Source of the DNA: Streptomyces griseorubiginosus
GTDB taxonomy: Bacteria > Actinomycetota > Actinomycetes > Streptomycetales > Streptomycetaceae
DNA length: 64,000 nt
NCBI RefSeq assembly: GCF_017614965.1
Contig: NZ_WVUG01000005.1
Coordinates: 1-64,000, forward strand
Direction of reading: 5' to 3'
The translations under genes and the position numbers were made by a program. This document shows, one piece after another, positions 27,165 through 36,333 of the stretch. The notes beneath the pieces are model-generated. The model was not told the origin of the DNA. It did not search any database and worked only from the letters and a program-made list of their open reading frames with translations. The first letter of the stretch is position 1, and every line of letters starts with the position of its first letter.

Positions 27165-27896
27165 ATGAGTCCGTATCCAAGACGTCAGGTCCTGGGCGCC
27201 GCGGTGGCCGTCACCGCGGCCGGCGCCCTTCCCCTCGCCGCGGCGAGCGATACCCTCGCGGCCGGGCCGGGCGGCGGGAAAGGCGCGGCGGGCTGGGTCC
27301 CCGTCCCCGACCCGGTCCCCGTGCCGCTCGACTCCCTCTACGACAACGACGGCATCGACACCGCCACCGCACGCGGCGGCGGCTTCGACGGCTCCGGCTA
27401 CACCTTCCCCGGCGAGGAACTCCCCGCGGGCCGCGTGGAGGTCGACGGCGTCCCCTTCGACTTCCCCTCCTCGACCGCGGGCACCAAGAACAACGTGGTC
27501 GCGCTCGGCCAGCGCGTCGACCTGCCCCGCGGCCGCTATCTCTCCGCCGTCTTCCTCACGACCCGGCTGCGTGAGACGGGTGCCTGGCTGAAGGTCAACG
27601 GCGAGGCGGTCTACGACACGACGTACTGGTCTCGGATGGCTCAGCTCGGCGAGGACCTGCGGTTCACCGTCCGCCCGAACGAGGCCTTCTACATCCACTC
27701 CCTGACCCGGCCGGGAGCGAAGCTCACCGTCGAGGCGCCCGTGCCGATCCGGCCCGGCGACAAGGTGACCCCGCTCGGCCACGACCGTCCGCTCACCTGG
27801 ACCGTCGGAAAGGGGGCGCTGGTGATCGACGTACCGGAGACGGCCCGTAAGGCGGGACAGCACGTTTGGGTGTTCAAGGTGGAGTGGCATGGGTGA
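27165..27896 (+). CDS. Exported GH29-associated beta-domain protein without a catalytic domain
   Basis: This 243-residue protein has a Tat-like signal (PRRQVLGAAVAVTAAGALPLA). The middle part (SLYDNDGIDTATARGGGFDG, PFDFP, NNVVALGQRVDLP) resembles a beta-sandwich carbohydrate-associated module. The C-terminal part (TGAWLKVNGEAVYDT, DLRFTV, KVTPLG, PLTWTVG) resembles the C-terminal domain of GH29 fucosidases. The GH29 TIM barrel is absent. It could be a glycan-binding accessory protein or an internally deleted fucosidase. Its end overlaps the next ATG by 8 bp, so it is co-translated with the GH20 enzyme. Ribosome site: GGAG 7 nt before ATG. Confidence 0.7.
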   Translation: MSPYPRRQVLGAAVAVTAAGALPLAAASDTLAAGPGGGKGAAGWVPVPDPVPVPLDSLYDNDGIDTATARGGGFDGSGYTFPGEELPAGRVEVDGVPFDFPSSTAGTKNNVVALGQRVDLPRGRYLSAVFLTTRLRETGAWLKVNGEAVYDTTYWSRMAQLGEDLRFTVRPNEAFYIHSLTRPGAKLTVEAPVPIRPGDKVTPLGHDRPLTWTVGKGALVIDVPETARKAGQHVWVFKVEWHG

Positions 27897-29739
27897 GATC
27901 AGGAAGAGACTGCTGCGGCTGCTCGGCGTCACGGCGGCCCTGACGCTGCTCGTCACGCCGGTCCAGGCGGTCGCACGGGAGACGCGGCCGACGGTTCCGG
28001 TCACCGTGCCGGCGCTGGCCAACTGGACCGCCGGACACGGAAGTTACGTGTACGGCAAGGGCGTTCGGCTGGTCGCCGACAGCCCGGGCGAGCGGCGGGT
28101 CGCCGACACACTCGCCGACGATCTGCGCGCGGCGGGGCACGGCAGCGTCCCCGTCGTCCCGGGCGGCGCACGCACCGGGGACATCGTGGTCGACGTCCAG
28201 CCCTCCCGCGGATCCCTCGGCGCCGAGGGCTACGAACTCACCGTCGGCACGCGGCTGTCGGTGACCGCCGCCACCGAGACCGGCGCCTTCTACGGCACCC
28301 GCACCCTCCTCCAACTCCTCGCGCAGGGCGACCGGATACCGGCGGGACGGACGATCGACGTACCGCGCTACAAGGAGCGGGGCGTCGGCGTGTGCGCCTG
28401 CTACATCCACATCACGCTGCCCTGGCTGGAGAACCTGGTGCGCGAGATGGCGTACCACAAGCTCAACCAGCTGCTCCTGGAGCTGAAGGTGAAGAGCGAC
28501 GCGCATCCCGAGGCGAACACCTGGGGCTACTACACCAAGGACGAGATGCGCCGGCTGGTCGCCCTCGGCGACAAGTACCACGTGGAGATCATCCCGGAGA
28601 TCAACTCCCCGGGCCACATGGACCCGTGGATCGAGAACCGCCCGGACCTGCAGCTCAGCGACTCAGACGGCAACAAGCAGCCCGCCCGCCTCGACGTCAC
28701 CCAGCAGGCCGCCTTCGACTACTACACCGGTCTGATGGACGAGTACGCGCAGGTCTTCACCGCGAAGTCCTGGCACATGGGCGCCGACGAGTACATGCTC
28801 GGCTCCGACTACGCCAAGTACCCGCAGATGCTGACGTACGCGCGGGAGAAGTACGGGCCGAACGCCACCCCGCAGGACGCGTACGTGGACTTCATCAACC
28901 GCGTCCAGGCGTACGCGGTGAGCAAGGGCAAGCGGCTGCGCATCTGGAACGACGGGCTGACCGGCGCCAACACCGTGCCGGTGGCGGCCGGGACGACCGT
29001 CGAGCACTGGCTGAACGTCGCCGTGAAGCCCAGCGCGCTCATCGCCCGGGGCTACCGGGTCGAGAACGCCGCCTACTCGCTGTACCTGGTCCGCGGCGGG
29101 TTCCACAGCGACACCGGGTCCCTGTACGACCAGGGGTGGGATCCGCGCAGCTTCGAGGGGGAGAAGGTGGCGACCGGCGAGGGCATCACCGGGGCGAAGA
29201 TCAGCCTGTGGCCGGACAACGGCAGCGGCGAGACGGAGAACGAGGTCGCCGTCGAACTCTGGCCCGCGCTACGCCACATCGCTGAGGCCACCTGGGGCGA
29301 TCCGCACCCGGATGCCACCTACGCCGAGTTCACCGCACGGGGGACGGCGGTGGGCCACGCGCCCGGTTGGCGTGATCTGACGCGGCTTCCGGTGGCGGAG
29401 GGCACGTACTCCTTCCGTACCGCGGGACAGACCTTCACGGCCCGACTCGCCCGCACCGCCGACGGATACGCGAGCCTGCGGTCCCCTGACGGCTGCCTGG
29501 AGATCAGCGGCGGCAAGCTCACGCTCAACGCGCCGCTGCAGCCCGGCGTCGAGGCGACCTGGAAGAGCTGTGACGTCGCCGGCACCCTGCAGCGCTGGCA
29601 GGTGAACCGCGCCGCCGGGGGCTACGAGCTCGTCAACGCGATCACGCAGATGGCGCTGACCGTGAGCGACGACGGCCGGCTCGTCCAGTACCCGCCGGAC
29701 CAGCGCCCGCCCGCCGTCTGGCACCTCACCGCCCACTGA
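27889..29739 (+). CDS. Secreted GH20 beta-N-acetylhexosaminidase / lacto-N-biosidase-like enzyme
   Basis: This 616-residue protein has a Sec signal (LLRLLGVTAALTLLVTPVQAVA), a GH20b domain, then the catalytic barrel: YHKLNQLLLELKVKSD, EIIPEINSPGHM and the D300-E301 pair in WHMGADEYM, where Asp orients the substrate N-acetyl group and Glu is the acid. The C-terminal 120 residues (SPDGCLEISGGKL, WQVNRAAGGYELVNAITQMALTV) look ricin/CBM-like. Streptomyces lacto-N-biosidases are GH20 enzymes of this architecture. Neighbouring fucosidase genes favour fucosylated type-1 or mucin-like glycans, but plain hexosaminidase activity is equally possible. Confidence 0.85.
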   Translation: MGEIRKRLLRLLGVTAALTLLVTPVQAVARETRPTVPVTVPALANWTAGHGSYVYGKGVRLVADSPGERRVADTLADDLRAAGHGSVPVVPGGARTGDIVVDVQPSRGSLGAEGYELTVGTRLSVTAATETGAFYGTRTLLQLLAQGDRIPAGRTIDVPRYKERGVGVCACYIHITLPWLENLVREMAYHKLNQLLLELKVKSDAHPEANTWGYYTKDEMRRLVALGDKYHVEIIPEINSPGHMDPWIENRPDLQLSDSDGNKQPARLDVTQQAAFDYYTGLMDEYAQVFTAKSWHMGADEYMLGSDYAKYPQMLTYAREKYGPNATPQDAYVDFINRVQAYAVSKGKRLRIWNDGLTGANTVPVAAGTTVEHWLNVAVKPSALIARGYRVENAAYSLYLVRGGFHSDTGSLYDQGWDPRSFEGEKVATGEGITGAKISLWPDNGSGETENEVAVELWPALRHIAEATWGDPHPDATYAEFTARGTAVGHAPGWRDLTRLPVAEGTYSFRTAGQTFTARLARTADGYASLRSPDGCLEISGGKLTLNAPLQPGVEATWKSCDVAGTLQRWQVNRAAGGYELVNAITQMALTVSDDGRLVQYPPDQRPPAVWHLTAH

Positions 29740-29759
29740 ACCGAGGAGTCCGATCCTCC

Positions 29760-31301
29760 ATGGCTCTCTCCAGACGCCTCTTCGTCACCACCGCCGTCGC
29801 ATCGGTCTCCGCGCTCGCCGCGCCCGGCCTCCCCGCGTTCGCGGCGGGCGCGCCCAGTGACCGCTCCCGCATCCCCGTCAGCCCCGACGACACCCCCGAC
29901 GAGCTCGTCCGCAAGGCCTCCCGAGTCCGGCCCACAGCACGGCAGATCGCCTGGCAGGCCCTGGAACAGACCGCCTTCCTGCACTTCGGCGTGAACACCT
30001 TCACCGGGCTGGAGTGGGGCACCGGCGACGAGGACCCGAACGTCTTCCAGCCCACCGGCCTGGACACCGACCAGTGGGCCCGCGCCCTGCGCGACGGCGG
30101 GTTCAGGCTGGCGATCCTCACCGTCAAGCACCACGACGGCTTCGTCCTCTACCCCTCCCGCTACACCGACCACTCGGTGGCGTCGAGCAGTTGGCAGGGC
30201 GGCCACGGCGACGTGCTGCGCTCCTTCGCCGACTCCATGCGCCGGTACGGCCTCAAGGTCGGCGTCTACATCTCACCCGCCGACGAGAACCAGTACCTGC
30301 ACGGCGTCTACGCCAACGGCAGCGCCCGCACCACCCGCACCGTTCCCACCCTGACCGAGGGCGACGACCGCGCCCCGGACCGCTTCTACACCCTTCCGGC
30401 GACCGACTACGGCGCCCACATGCTCAACACGCTCTACGAGGTGCTCACCGAGTACGGTCCGGTCGACGAGGTGTGGTTCGACGGCGCCCAGGGCCACATA
30501 CCTCCAGACAAGGTGGAGAACTACGACTGGGACAGCTGGTACGCCCTGGTCCGCGCCCTCGCCCCGGACGCCGCGATCGCCGTGACCGGGCCCGACCTGC
30601 GCTGGGTCGGCAACGAGGACGGGCTGGCCCGCGAGAACGAGTGGAGCGTCATCCCGGTCAAGGAGAACCAGTACGGGCGCACCGACTGGGCGCTGTCGTA
30701 CGACACCGCCGACGAGGGCAGCCGCGACGCGCTCGTGACCGCCCGGCCGACAACGGACTACCTGCAGTGGTGGCCCGCCGAGTGCGATGTGTCCATCCGG
30801 GACGGCTGGTTCTACCACCCCGACCAACTCCCCAAGTCCGTGGACGACTTGACGAGGATCTGGTTCGGCTCGGTGGGCCGCAACTCGGTGCTGCTGCTCA
30901 ACGTCCCGCCGGACACGGACGGCCGGCTGCACGACACCGACGTCGTCCGGCTGCGGGAGTTCCGCGCCCGCATCGAGCGCGAGCTTCCGAGCGACCTGGC
31001 CCGGGGCGCCCGCACCACCCTTGCCGCGGCCGGAGTCACGGTCGATCTCGCCGCCGAGCACGAGGTGGACCGCGTCCGTCTCGCCGAGGACATCCGGCAC
31101 GGCCAGCAGGTCGAGGGCTTCGTCGTCGAGGCCTGGCGCGAGGGCGCCTGGGACCGGGTGGCAACGGCCGGAACGATCGGCGCGAGCCGCATCCTGCAGT
31201 TGCCGGAGCCCGTCACGGCCCGGCGGTGGCGGGTACGGGTGACGGGTGCGCGGGGTGCCGTCCGGATCGCGGAGTTCGGGCTGTACCGGTCCGCGGTCTG
31301 A
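29760..31301 (+). CDS. Secreted GH29 alpha-L-fucosidase
   Basis: This 513-residue protein has a Tat-type signal (LSRRLFVTTAVASVSALAAPGLPAFA), a GH29 barrel (FLHFGVNTFTGLEWG, LTVKHHDGF, GLKVGVYISPADEN) and nucleophile D241 in EVWFDGAQG. A C-terminal F5/8-like beta domain (about 410-513) follows. The CCHHDGF-like and ENEWS segments suggest the GH29-B (1,3/1,4) type, though this is not certain. It would free L-fucose, the substrate of the catabolic locus at 50-58 kb. It is the third gene of an operon with the GH29-like module and GH20 enzyme. Confidence 0.88.
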   Translation: MALSRRLFVTTAVASVSALAAPGLPAFAAGAPSDRSRIPVSPDDTPDELVRKASRVRPTARQIAWQALEQTAFLHFGVNTFTGLEWGTGDEDPNVFQPTGLDTDQWARALRDGGFRLAILTVKHHDGFVLYPSRYTDHSVASSSWQGGHGDVLRSFADSMRRYGLKVGVYISPADENQYLHGVYANGSARTTRTVPTLTEGDDRAPDRFYTLPATDYGAHMLNTLYEVLTEYGPVDEVWFDGAQGHIPPDKVENYDWDSWYALVRALAPDAAIAVTGPDLRWVGNEDGLARENEWSVIPVKENQYGRTDWALSYDTADEGSRDALVTARPTTDYLQWWPAECDVSIRDGWFYHPDQLPKSVDDLTRIWFGSVGRNSVLLLNVPPDTDGRLHDTDVVRLREFRARIERELPSDLARGARTTLAAAGVTVDLAAEHEVDRVRLAEDIRHGQQVEGFVVEAWREGAWDRVATAGTIGASRILQLPEPVTARRWRVRVTGARGAVRIAEFGLYRSAV

Positions 31302-31316
31302 CGGGGTACCCGATCA

Positions 31317-31354
31317 GGGCGGTCACCAGGGCATCGGCGACCTGGTGACCGCCC
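31317..31354. terminator. Bidirectional terminator between fucosidase and dedA
   Basis: GGGCGGTCACCAGG (31317-31330) and CCTGGTGACCGCCC (31341-31354) form a perfect 14-bp stem with a 10-nt loop, between convergent stops at 31301 and 31358. Confidence 0.8.
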
Positions 31355-31357
31355 GCC

Positions 31358-31969
31358 TCAGGTCTCGCGGCCGCGGTGGTGGCGGCGGACCCGCCAGACG
31401 ACCAGGGCCACGACCGCCAGCACGGCCACCACCAGTGCCGTGGTCTTGCCGATCAGGCCCTCGGCCCGCTGGTAGGCGGCGCCGGCCGCGTAGCCGAGGA
31501 CGGCGTTCCCGGCGCCCCAGACCAGTCCGCCGAGCGCGTTGTAGAGGAAGAAGCGGGGGTAGGGCATGCCGGAGGCGCCCGCCATCGCCGGGACCAGGGA
31601 GCGGAGGAGGGCGACGAAGCGGCCGATGAAGACGGCCGCCGGGCCGCGCCGGCGGATCAGGTCGCGTGTCCTGTCCGCGCCGTGGGCGTGCCGGCGCAGC
31701 GGGCGGCTGCGCAGGAGCGGGGGGCCGAGGCGGCGGCCGAGCTCGTAGCCGACGCCGTCCCCGGCGATCGCGGCCAGGACCACGGCGACGGCCAGCCAGA
31801 CCAGGTCGACCACGCCCTGCCGGGCCAGCACCCCGCCGACGATCACCGCGGTCTCCCCGGGCAGGACGAACCCGAAGAAGAACGCGTCCTCGGCGAAGAC
31901 GAGGCCCACGACCACGATGTACACCACGGGCCCGGACAGATGCGCGAGCCAGTGGGTGACAGCGCTCAT
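31358..31969 (-). CDS. DedA-family membrane protein
   Basis: This 203-residue protein has the DedA/SNARE-associated pattern: FAEDAFFFGFVLPGETAVIVGGVLA, the RRRGPAAVFIGRFVALLRSLVPAMAGASGMPYPRFFLYNALGGLVW block with the essential Arg residues, and a C-terminal helix before RRHHRGRET. DedA proteins are proposed lipid scramblases or undecaprenyl-phosphate transporters. ATG 31969 begins the family N-terminus; the longer frame upstream is antisense-like. Confidence 0.88.
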   Translation of the reverse strand: MSAVTHWLAHLSGPVVYIVVVGLVFAEDAFFFGFVLPGETAVIVGGVLARQGVVDLVWLAVAVVLAAIAGDGVGYELGRRLGPPLLRSRPLRRHAHGADRTRDLIRRRGPAAVFIGRFVALLRSLVPAMAGASGMPYPRFFLYNALGGLVWGAGNAVLGYAAGAAYQRAEGLIGKTTALVVAVLAVVALVVWRVRRHHRGRET

Positions 31970-32022
31970 CCGCCGACTCCCTTCCCAGCGGCGGTCGAGT
32001 ACCCCATCGGGCGTCGCGTTCC

Positions 32023-32934
32023 TCAGGTCTCGGCCAGGACCTTCTCCAGGAAGCCCACCGAGTCCGCCGCCGACAGAGCCACCAGGGTGAGCCGGTCCAT
32101 GACGGCGAGATAGTGGTCGACGTCCTCGGGCTTGTCCAGGTAGAGGGCGCTGGAGAGTTGCTCCAGGTAGACGATGTCGGGCAGGTCCGGGACCGGGAAG
32201 CGCAGCACGGTGACCGGGCCGCCCGCCGCCGCGTGACCGCCCACGTGGAAGGGGAGCACCTGGACGGTCACGTTGGGCAGGCCGGCCGCCTCGATCAGGT
32301 GCCGGAGCTGGTCGCGCATCACCTCTCTCCCGCCGAGCGGACGGCGCAGCGCCGCCTCGTCCACCACGACCCACAGCCTGGGCGCGTCCGGGCCGGACAG
32401 CAGCGATTGCCTTTTCATCCGCAGGGTGACACGGCGCTCGACCGCGTCCTCGGAGGTGACGGAGTGGCCGAGCCGGACGACGGCCTCGGCATAGGCGGGG
32501 GTCTGCAACAGGCCCGGCACGAACTGGACTTCGTAGGTGCGGATGAGACAGGCCGCCTCCTCCAGCCCCAGGTGCTGCTCGAACCAGCTCGGGAAGGCGT
32601 CGCCGTACGCCCGCCACCAGCCGGGCTGGTTCGCCCGCCGCACCGAGTCCAGCAACTCCTCGCGTACGGCGGTGTCGTGGACGCCGTAGAGGGTGAGCAG
32701 GTCGGCGACGTCACGGACCTTGAAGCCGACGCGGCCCAGTTCCATGCGGCACAGTTTGGCGTCCGAGGCGCGGATCTCCGAGGCGGCCCGCTCCCGGGAG
32801 ATGCCGAGGGACTCGCGCAGCCGGCGCAGACGGGTGCCCAGCATGATGCGCTGCACGGTCGGGCCGCCGCGCCTGAGGCTGAGTACCTGGGAATCAGGGG
32901 GAAGGGGTTCTGGTCGAGCTGCCGCCATGGTCAT
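32023..32934 (-). CDS. XRE-family regulator with DUF5753
   Basis: This 303-residue protein has an HTH at about 30-85 (LGTRLRRLRESLGISRERAASEIRASDAKLCRMELGRVG) and a DUF5753 domain (RTYEVQFVPGLLQTPAYAEAV, RRVTLRMKRQSLL, VLPFHVGGHAAAGGPVTVLRF, VYLEQLSSALYLDKPEDVDHYL). Streptomyces carry many of these WhiJ-type proteins next to a DUF397 partner, here at 33076. They are linked to development or secondary metabolism control. The start could also be the ATG two codons later. Confidence 0.9.
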   Translation of the reverse strand: MTMAAARPEPLPPDSQVLSLRRGGPTVQRIMLGTRLRRLRESLGISRERAASEIRASDAKLCRMELGRVGFKVRDVADLLTLYGVHDTAVREELLDSVRRANQPGWWRAYGDAFPSWFEQHLGLEEAACLIRTYEVQFVPGLLQTPAYAEAVVRLGHSVTSEDAVERRVTLRMKRQSLLSGPDAPRLWVVVDEAALRRPLGGREVMRDQLRHLIEAAGLPNVTVQVLPFHVGGHAAAGGPVTVLRFPVPDLPDIVYLEQLSSALYLDKPEDVDHYLAVMDRLTLVALSAADSVGFLEKVLAET

Positions 32935-33075
32935 CCCCTCGGCCGCCGCCGTGCGTTACGTCGTGACTCGCCAAGGAGCGTAGCACCGCGTCGCCGTACC
33001 GCCGCGGGGCGTGAGAAGGCCGGAGGGCGTCGGTCGTCGACCGGGCCCTCCGGCCGTCCGCGGGTGTGCCCGACG

Positions 33076-33318
33076 TCAACGACCGGGGAGTAGGCCGTCG
33101 AAGTCGCCGTCCTTCACACCGCGGACGAAGGCGGAGATCTCGGCGCGGGGATACACGAGTGCCGGACCTTCGGGGTGACGGGAGTTGCGTACCGCGACGC
33201 TGCCGTCCGCGAGCACAGCGAGCTCGACGCAGTTGCCCTCGGGGTTGCTGTGCCGGCTCTTGCGCCAGACCACCCCGGTCAGCCGGTCGGCCGGCGTGCC
33301 GTTGCTCACGTGCTGCAT
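33076..33318 (-). CDS. DUF397 protein (partner of the XRE regulator)
   Basis: This 80-residue single DUF397 domain has the family core VVWRKSRHSNPEGNCVELAVLADGSVAVRNSRHPEGPALVYPRAEISAFVRGVKDGDFD. Members act with adjacent XRE/DUF5753 proteins, possibly as antagonists. ATG 33318 follows AGAGG. It is upstream of the XRE gene on the same strand, 141 bp apart. Confidence 0.92.
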   Translation of the reverse strand: MQHVSNGTPADRLTGVVWRKSRHSNPEGNCVELAVLADGSVAVRNSRHPEGPALVYPRAEISAFVRGVKDGDFDGLLPGR

Positions 33319-33448
33319 CTGAGGCCTCTTCGAGATCAACTCGCCCGGCAGTCACTGCGGTTGCGTCGCTACGACAGTACCAAGATCGTCTGCAATTGCA
33401 GCGGTAATTGCGTTTTTCCCATCTCGCGGCTTTGCGGGCTTGCGGCCG

Positions 33449-34252
33449 TCAGGCTTTGCGGCCGATGCCGCAGATCGCGTCCACCTCGGTGGGGGAGCGG
33501 CCCACGTCGACCGGCTCGGGGTGCCACCGGGAGGTCGGCACGATGCCGGGCTCGACGAGGTCGAGTCCGTCGAAGAAGGCCGCGATCCGCTCCGGGCTGC
33601 GCAGGTGGTAGGAGCTGGCGGAGTTGGCGTTGTAGACCGAGATCGCCTGGTTGAGCGTCTCGTTGGTGTCGGTGCCGTCGGCCAGGGCGAGGTGGCTGCC
33701 CGGAGGAAGGATGTCCAGGTAGCGCGCCACGAGCGCCTCGGGCTCGTCGGAGTCCGGGATCTGCCCCAGGATGCCGAGCATGGTCAGGGCGACGGGCCGG
33801 TCGAAGTCCAGCGTCCGCGCGGCCCCTTCGACGATGCGGTCGGGGTCGCGGACATCCGCCTCGAGATAGGCGCAGGCGCCCTCCGGGGTGCTGGTGAGCA
33901 GGGCCTGGGCGTGCACCAGCACCAGCGGGTCGTTGTCGACGTAGACGATGCGGCTGTCGGGCGCGAACCGCTGGGCGACCTCGTGGGTGTTGTCGACCGT
34001 GGGCAGTCCGGTGCCGATGTCCAGGAACTGGCGGATGCCCGCGTCGGCGGCCAGATGGCGCACCGCGCGGACCAGGAAGCGCCGTTGGAGACGGGCGAGC
34101 AGCGCGATGTCCGGGAACATCTGCAGGATCATCTCGCCGGCCTGCCGGTCGGCGGCGTAGTTGTCCTTGCCGCCCAGCAGGAAGTTCCACACACGGGCCG
34201 AGTGGGGCTGGTCGGGATGCAGCCGGTCGGCCTCCGGTTCTTCGGAAGTCAT
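33449..34252 (-). CDS. SAM-dependent methyltransferase, DUF574 type
   Basis: This 267-residue protein has the family N-terminus HSARVWNFLLGGKDNYAADRQAGE, SAM motif I FLDIGTGLPT, motif II YVDNDPLVLVHAQ and LEADVRDPD. This Streptomyces-expanded family often occurs with XRE/DUF397 pairs, as here; targets are unknown. The start ATG 34252 (MTSEEPEAD) is chosen; a TTG six bases upstream is less likely. Confidence 0.88.
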   Translation of the reverse strand: MTSEEPEADRLHPDQPHSARVWNFLLGGKDNYAADRQAGEMILQMFPDIALLARLQRRFLVRAVRHLAADAGIRQFLDIGTGLPTVDNTHEVAQRFAPDSRIVYVDNDPLVLVHAQALLTSTPEGACAYLEADVRDPDRIVEGAARTLDFDRPVALTMLGILGQIPDSDEPEALVARYLDILPPGSHLALADGTDTNETLNQAISVYNANSASSYHLRSPERIAAFFDGLDLVEPGIVPTSRWHPEPVDVGRSPTEVDAICGIGRKA

Positions 34253-34311
34253 GGGCAAAGCGTCACACGAAGTGGGCGGCGCTGTCCGGCGGTTGACCGG
34301 CTACGGCCCCG

Positions 34312-35463
34312 TCACACCGGTGTCCGCACGATCTTCCCGACGACCGCCTCCGCGCGCTCCGGGTGCTCCTCGAACCAGGCGCCGAGATGGTGGTGCACGG
34401 CCTCGGCGACACAGGCACGCACCTCGGTGTTGCCGAGCAGTCCGCGGATGGCGCCGAGGTACTCGGGGCGGTCCAGGTTCACCGACACGACGGCCACCAG
34501 GCTCCGGCCGATCCGGTCGCCGATCGGACCGGTGTCCGTGACCGTCGGCAGTCCCCTCTTGTGGGCGTACGCGGTCACGGCGGCCGTCACCCCGTCGCGG
34601 AACCCTTCCACATGCGTGCCGCCCTCCCGGGTGGCCCGCCCGTTGACGAAGCCGCGGACGCCCTGCGCGTCCCTCCCACCCCATTGGAAGGCGATCTCCA
34701 TCGTCCCCGCCATCCGCGGGTCCTCCCGCTCGAAGGCGATGATCTCCGGATGGAGGGACCCGCCGGCCGCCGCATCGAGCGCGGCAACGAAGTCCCGTAC
34801 GCCGCCCGGGTAGCACAACCGCTCCAACCGCGGCTGCCCTGCGGGGCGTTCGTCCGTCAGGGAGATCTCCAGCCCCCGGTTGAGGAAGGCCACCTGCCGG
34901 AAGCGCTCCGCGAGTACGGCGAACGAGCACCGTGTCGTCTCGAAGATCTCCGTGTCGGGCCAGAAGGTGATGGTCTTCCCCGTGCGGGCCGTTGAAGCCA
35001 CGGCGGAGGGTGGGGCGAGGGCGACACCGCGCGCGTACTCTTGGACCCAACGCACCCCCTCGCGCCGCACCTCCGCGGTCAGTCGGCTCGACAGCGCGGT
35101 GGCGACGACGAGCCCGAGGTTGAAGTGGCCCACGTACACGGAGTGCCGGTCGCCGGGCTCCGAGCCGGCGTACAGGGTGGTCAACCGGACTTCGAGCCCC
35201 GGGCCGCCGCCATCCCCGAAGGCGGCCGCCGGTGCGTCGTCGGTGACCCGCACACCGCCGTCGGGCAAGAGCGTGACGTCGATGCGGCCGGCCCCCTGGG
35301 CCAGGACCTCGTTCACCGCCTGGCTCACGACCGCGAACACCAGTTCATGCAGACCGCGTTCACCGGTGGAGCCGACATACATCCCGGGCCGCTTGCGCAC
35401 GGCCGTGAGCCCCTCCAGCACCTCGATATCAGCAGCGTCGTACCGCATGCCTTCCCCACTCAC
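34312..35463 (-). CDS. GyrB-like ATPase-domain protein with lost ATP-site residues
   Basis: These 383 residues match only the N-terminal half of gyrase B (GHKL ATPase plus transducer): EGLTAVRKRPGMYVGST, IDVTLLPDGGVRVTDD and GFVNGRATREGGTHVEGF. TOPRIM and the C-terminal domains are absent. Key positions are changed: the catalytic Glu of VFEVVDNAIDE is Ala (VFAVVSQAVNE), the Mg-binding Asn is Gln, and GRGIP is APAAA; the Asp of VTDD (D75) is kept. It is probably unable to hydrolyse ATP. GTG 35463 follows GGAGGGG with 7-nt spacing. It is not a housekeeping gyrB; the role is unknown. Confidence 0.8.
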   Translation of the reverse strand: MSGEGMRYDAADIEVLEGLTAVRKRPGMYVGSTGERGLHELVFAVVSQAVNEVLAQGAGRIDVTLLPDGGVRVTDDAPAAAFGDGGGPGLEVRLTTLYAGSEPGDRHSVYVGHFNLGLVVATALSSRLTAEVRREGVRWVQEYARGVALAPPSAVASTARTGKTITFWPDTEIFETTRCSFAVLAERFRQVAFLNRGLEISLTDERPAGQPRLERLCYPGGVRDFVAALDAAAGGSLHPEIIAFEREDPRMAGTMEIAFQWGGRDAQGVRGFVNGRATREGGTHVEGFRDGVTAAVTAYAHKRGLPTVTDTGPIGDRIGRSLVAVVSVNLDRPEYLGAIRGLLGNTEVRACVAEAVHHHLGAWFEEHPERAEAVVGKIVRTPV

Positions 35464-35641
35464 GAAGACCCCTCCCATGGCGTCCGGCGGATGTCCCCAC
35501 CCTAGGAGAAATCCCGGGAAAGGCCAGGTCAGAGCAGCTGCATCGAAGCCGTGGACGAGCGGGAGAGGGCCCGCGGGACGACGGGCGGCGCGGGGGGAAA
35601 GCAGGGGGCCGAAAAGGGGCCCGCGACCCCACTGAGGCCGC

Positions 35642-36250
35642 TCACGACCCCGTCTGGGACGTCTCCCGGGCCTCTGTTTCCAGGGTCCTGGCGCTGCCGG
35701 CCGCTTGCTGGCTCCTCGCGTTCTGCTTCCACTCCTGTACCAGGAGGCCGAGCAGGACCTCGTCCAGGAACTCGCCCATCACCCAGGCCGAGGACCGCAG
35801 TACGCCCTCGCGGACGAAGCCGTTGTGTTCGGCGGCGCGCAGCATCGCGTGGTTGTCGGCCAGCGTCTCGATCTGGAGGCGTCGCAGGCCGCGGACGACG
35901 AAGCCGTAGTGGCACAGGACCGCGACCACATCGGTGCCGTAGCCCTTGCCGCGCGAGGACGGCAGGAGGCCGAGCCCGACGTGCGCCAGGCGGTTGTGGT
36001 TGTCGATGCCCCAGAGCGTCGCGGTGCCGATCAGCGTGCCGCCGTCCAACTCCACCACGGAGAAGGGGACATGGCTTTCCTCCATGTCGTCCACCACGAG
36101 CCGCGGATCATTCGAGCCGGGCGAGACCGGCCGCCACGGCCCGCCTGACGCCCGCGAGGAGTTGACCACGTCGTCGTAGAGCTCGGTCCGCAGCACCGGC
36201 ATGTCGTCCTCGTGGCGGGCCCTGAGCCCGACCTTCTCGCCCTTCAGCAT
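35642..36250 (-). CDS. GNAT acetyltransferase (RimJ/RimL-like)
   Basis: This 202-residue protein starts LKGEKVGLRARHEDD, as in RimJ/RimL/SpeG-type enzymes, with the acetyl-CoA segment HVGLGLLPSSRGKGYGTDVVAVLCHYGFVVRGLRRLQIETLADNHAMLRAAEHNGFVREGVLR. These acetylate ribosomal-protein N-termini or small amines. ATG 36250 follows GGAAG. Confidence 0.87.
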   Translation of the reverse strand: MLKGEKVGLRARHEDDMPVLRTELYDDVVNSSRASGGPWRPVSPGSNDPRLVVDDMEESHVPFSVVELDGGTLIGTATLWGIDNHNRLAHVGLGLLPSSRGKGYGTDVVAVLCHYGFVVRGLRRLQIETLADNHAMLRAAEHNGFVREGVLRSSAWVMGEFLDEVLLGLLVQEWKQNARSQQAAGSARTLETEARETSQTGS

Positions 36251-36333
36251 GCAGGCTTCCTATCCGACGAGGCCGAGCGCGGCAATCCAATATGTGAGCA
36301 CCTGAGCCGGGCGAGCCAGTCGCGGGCGGTGAT

